DNA from: Thermoanaerobacterales bacterium
Lineage (GTDB): Bacteria; Bacillota; Thermosediminibacteria; Thermosediminibacterales; Tepidanaerobacteraceae
Assembly: GCA_012841995.1 (NCBI GenBank)
Contig: DUTQ01000070.1
Coordinates: forward strand, 1 to 6,085
Direction: 5' to 3'
Length of the DNA: 6,085 bases
Program-made: the position numbers and the translations under genes
The notes under the pieces: model-generated
Database searches by the model: none
What the model was told of the DNA's origin: nothing
Seen by the model: only the letters and a program-made list of their open reading frames with translations
Shown here: positions 5,442 through 6,085 of the stretch, one piece after another
Position numbering within the stretch: position 1 is the stretch's first letter
Layout of the letters: each line of letters starts with the position of its first letter

Positions 5442-6085
5442 ATGAAATCACAGGAGCTTTATAAAAGGGCACAAAAGGTAATGCCTGGTGGTGTAAACAG
5501 CCCTGTAAGGGCATTCAAGGGGGTTGGGATGACTCCACCGTTTATAAAAAAAGGAAATGGAAGTCGGATTTGGGATGAAGATGGGAATGAATACATTGAT
5601 TATGTGCTTTCTTGGGGCCCCCTTATACTTGGTCACACTCACCCGGAAGTGGTATCGGCTATCAGGAACCAAGCTGGTCAAGGGACAAGCTTTGGTGCCT
5701 GCACCGAACTGGAGGTGCTGATGGCGGAAAAAATAAGAAAAGCCATTCCATCTATTGAAGTTGTGAGAATGGTCAATTCCGGCACAGAAGCCACCATGAG
5801 TGCTATCCGCTTGGCACGGGGTTATACCGGCCGCAACATCATAGTAAAGTTTGCCGGGTGCTATCACGGTCATTCGGACAGCCTTCTTATAAAAGCGGGT
5901 TCTGGAGCTATTACCTTTGGCAGCCCGGATTCAGCAGGGGTTACAAAAGACACGGCCAAAGGAACTATTATTTCTAATTACAATGATGTGGCAATGATTA
6001 AAGATGTCTTTGAAAAACATGGCAGCAACATAGCTGCTGTTATAGTTGAACCTGTTGCAGGCAATATGGGGACTGTACCCCCAAA
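5442..6085 (+). CDS. hemL: glutamate-1-semialdehyde 2,1-aminomutase (5' part, cut by window edge)
   Basis: PLP-dependent enzyme that moves the amino group of glutamate-1-semialdehyde to give 5-aminolevulinate, working directly after HemA. Only 214 complete codons lie in the window, about half of a protein normally near 425-430 residues; the frame is still open at the edge. It begins [11 protein letters not shown] and shows [16 protein letters not shown] (14-29), [17 protein letters not shown] (44-60), the [11 protein letters not shown] loop (81-91), the PLP-phosphate contact region [15 protein letters not shown] (112-126), the [10 protein letters not shown] stretch (137-146) and EPVAGNMG (203-210). 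The PLP-binding lysine, around residue 265 in relatives, lies outside the window. Motifs distinguish it from other class-III aminotransferases such as ArgD or BioA. Residue 87 is Cys where Pro is common (GAPTE). Confidence 0.96.
   Translation, partial: MKSQELYKRAQKVMPGGVNSPVRAFKGVGMTPPFIKKGNGSRIWDEDGNEYIDYVLSWGPLILGHTHPEVVSAIRNQAGQGTSFGACTELEVLMAEKIRKAIPSIEVVRMVNSGTEATMSAIRLARGYTGRNIIVKFAGCYHGHSDSLLIKAGSGAITFGSPDSAGVTKDTAKGTIISNYNDVAMIKDVFEKHGSNIAAVIVEPVAGNMGTVPP

Noticed and set aside
5448..5873. 141-codon open frame on the minus strand opposite hemL
   Set aside because: It lies wholly antisense to highly conserved hemL codons, its translation shows no recognisable domain, and hemL has a good start, RBS and all expected motifs. 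It is a coding shadow.

Overview
The window carries one plus-strand tetrapyrrole-biosynthesis gene cluster, almost certainly from an anaerobic, low-to-moderate G+C Firmicute of the class Clostridia. The evidence for this is the AT-rich DNA with many ATA (Ile), AGA/AGG (Arg) and AAA codons, strong Gram-positive style ribosome binding sites, one GTG start, use of the C5 (glutamyl-tRNA) route to aminolevulinate, and a fused cobA-hemD gene, which is common in clostridia. I cannot name the genus from the sequence alone.

Layout: 1-160 is a non-coding leader with a short inverted repeat and no convincing promoter. It is followed by hemA (161-1468, glutamyl-tRNA reductase), hemC (1410-2300, hydroxymethylbilane synthase) and a cobA-hemD fusion (2290-3795, uroporphyrinogen-III C-methyltransferase plus uroporphyrinogen-III synthase). 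Next come a 90-bp gap with a possible internal promoter, hemB (3886-4866, porphobilinogen synthase), sirC (4848-5420, precorrin-2 dehydrogenase) and the first 214 codons of hemL (5442 to the window edge, glutamate-1-semialdehyde aminomutase). Three of the five junctions overlap (59, 11 and 19 bp) and one gap is only 21 bp, so most of the genes are probably co-transcribed and translationally coupled.

Together the enzymes form an unbroken route: Glu-tRNA(Glu) -> glutamate-1-semialdehyde (HemA) -> 5-aminolevulinate (HemL) -> porphobilinogen (HemB) -> hydroxymethylbilane (HemC) -> uroporphyrinogen III (HemD domain) -> precorrin-2 (CobA domain) -> sirohydrochlorin (SirC). No heme-branch gene (hemE, hemN/hemZ, hemG/hemY, ferrochelatase) lies in the window, so this segment points to sirohydrochlorin for siroheme, cobalamin or F430-type end products rather than directly to protoheme. 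The chelatase that would decide between iron and cobalt is not visible here.

I found no mobile element, CRISPR array, tRNA, rRNA or clearly novel system. The points worth a second look are modest: the long hemA/hemC overlap, which adds a tail to HemA; the possible transcriptional break before hemB; the leader inverted repeat; and a few substitutions near conserved motifs.
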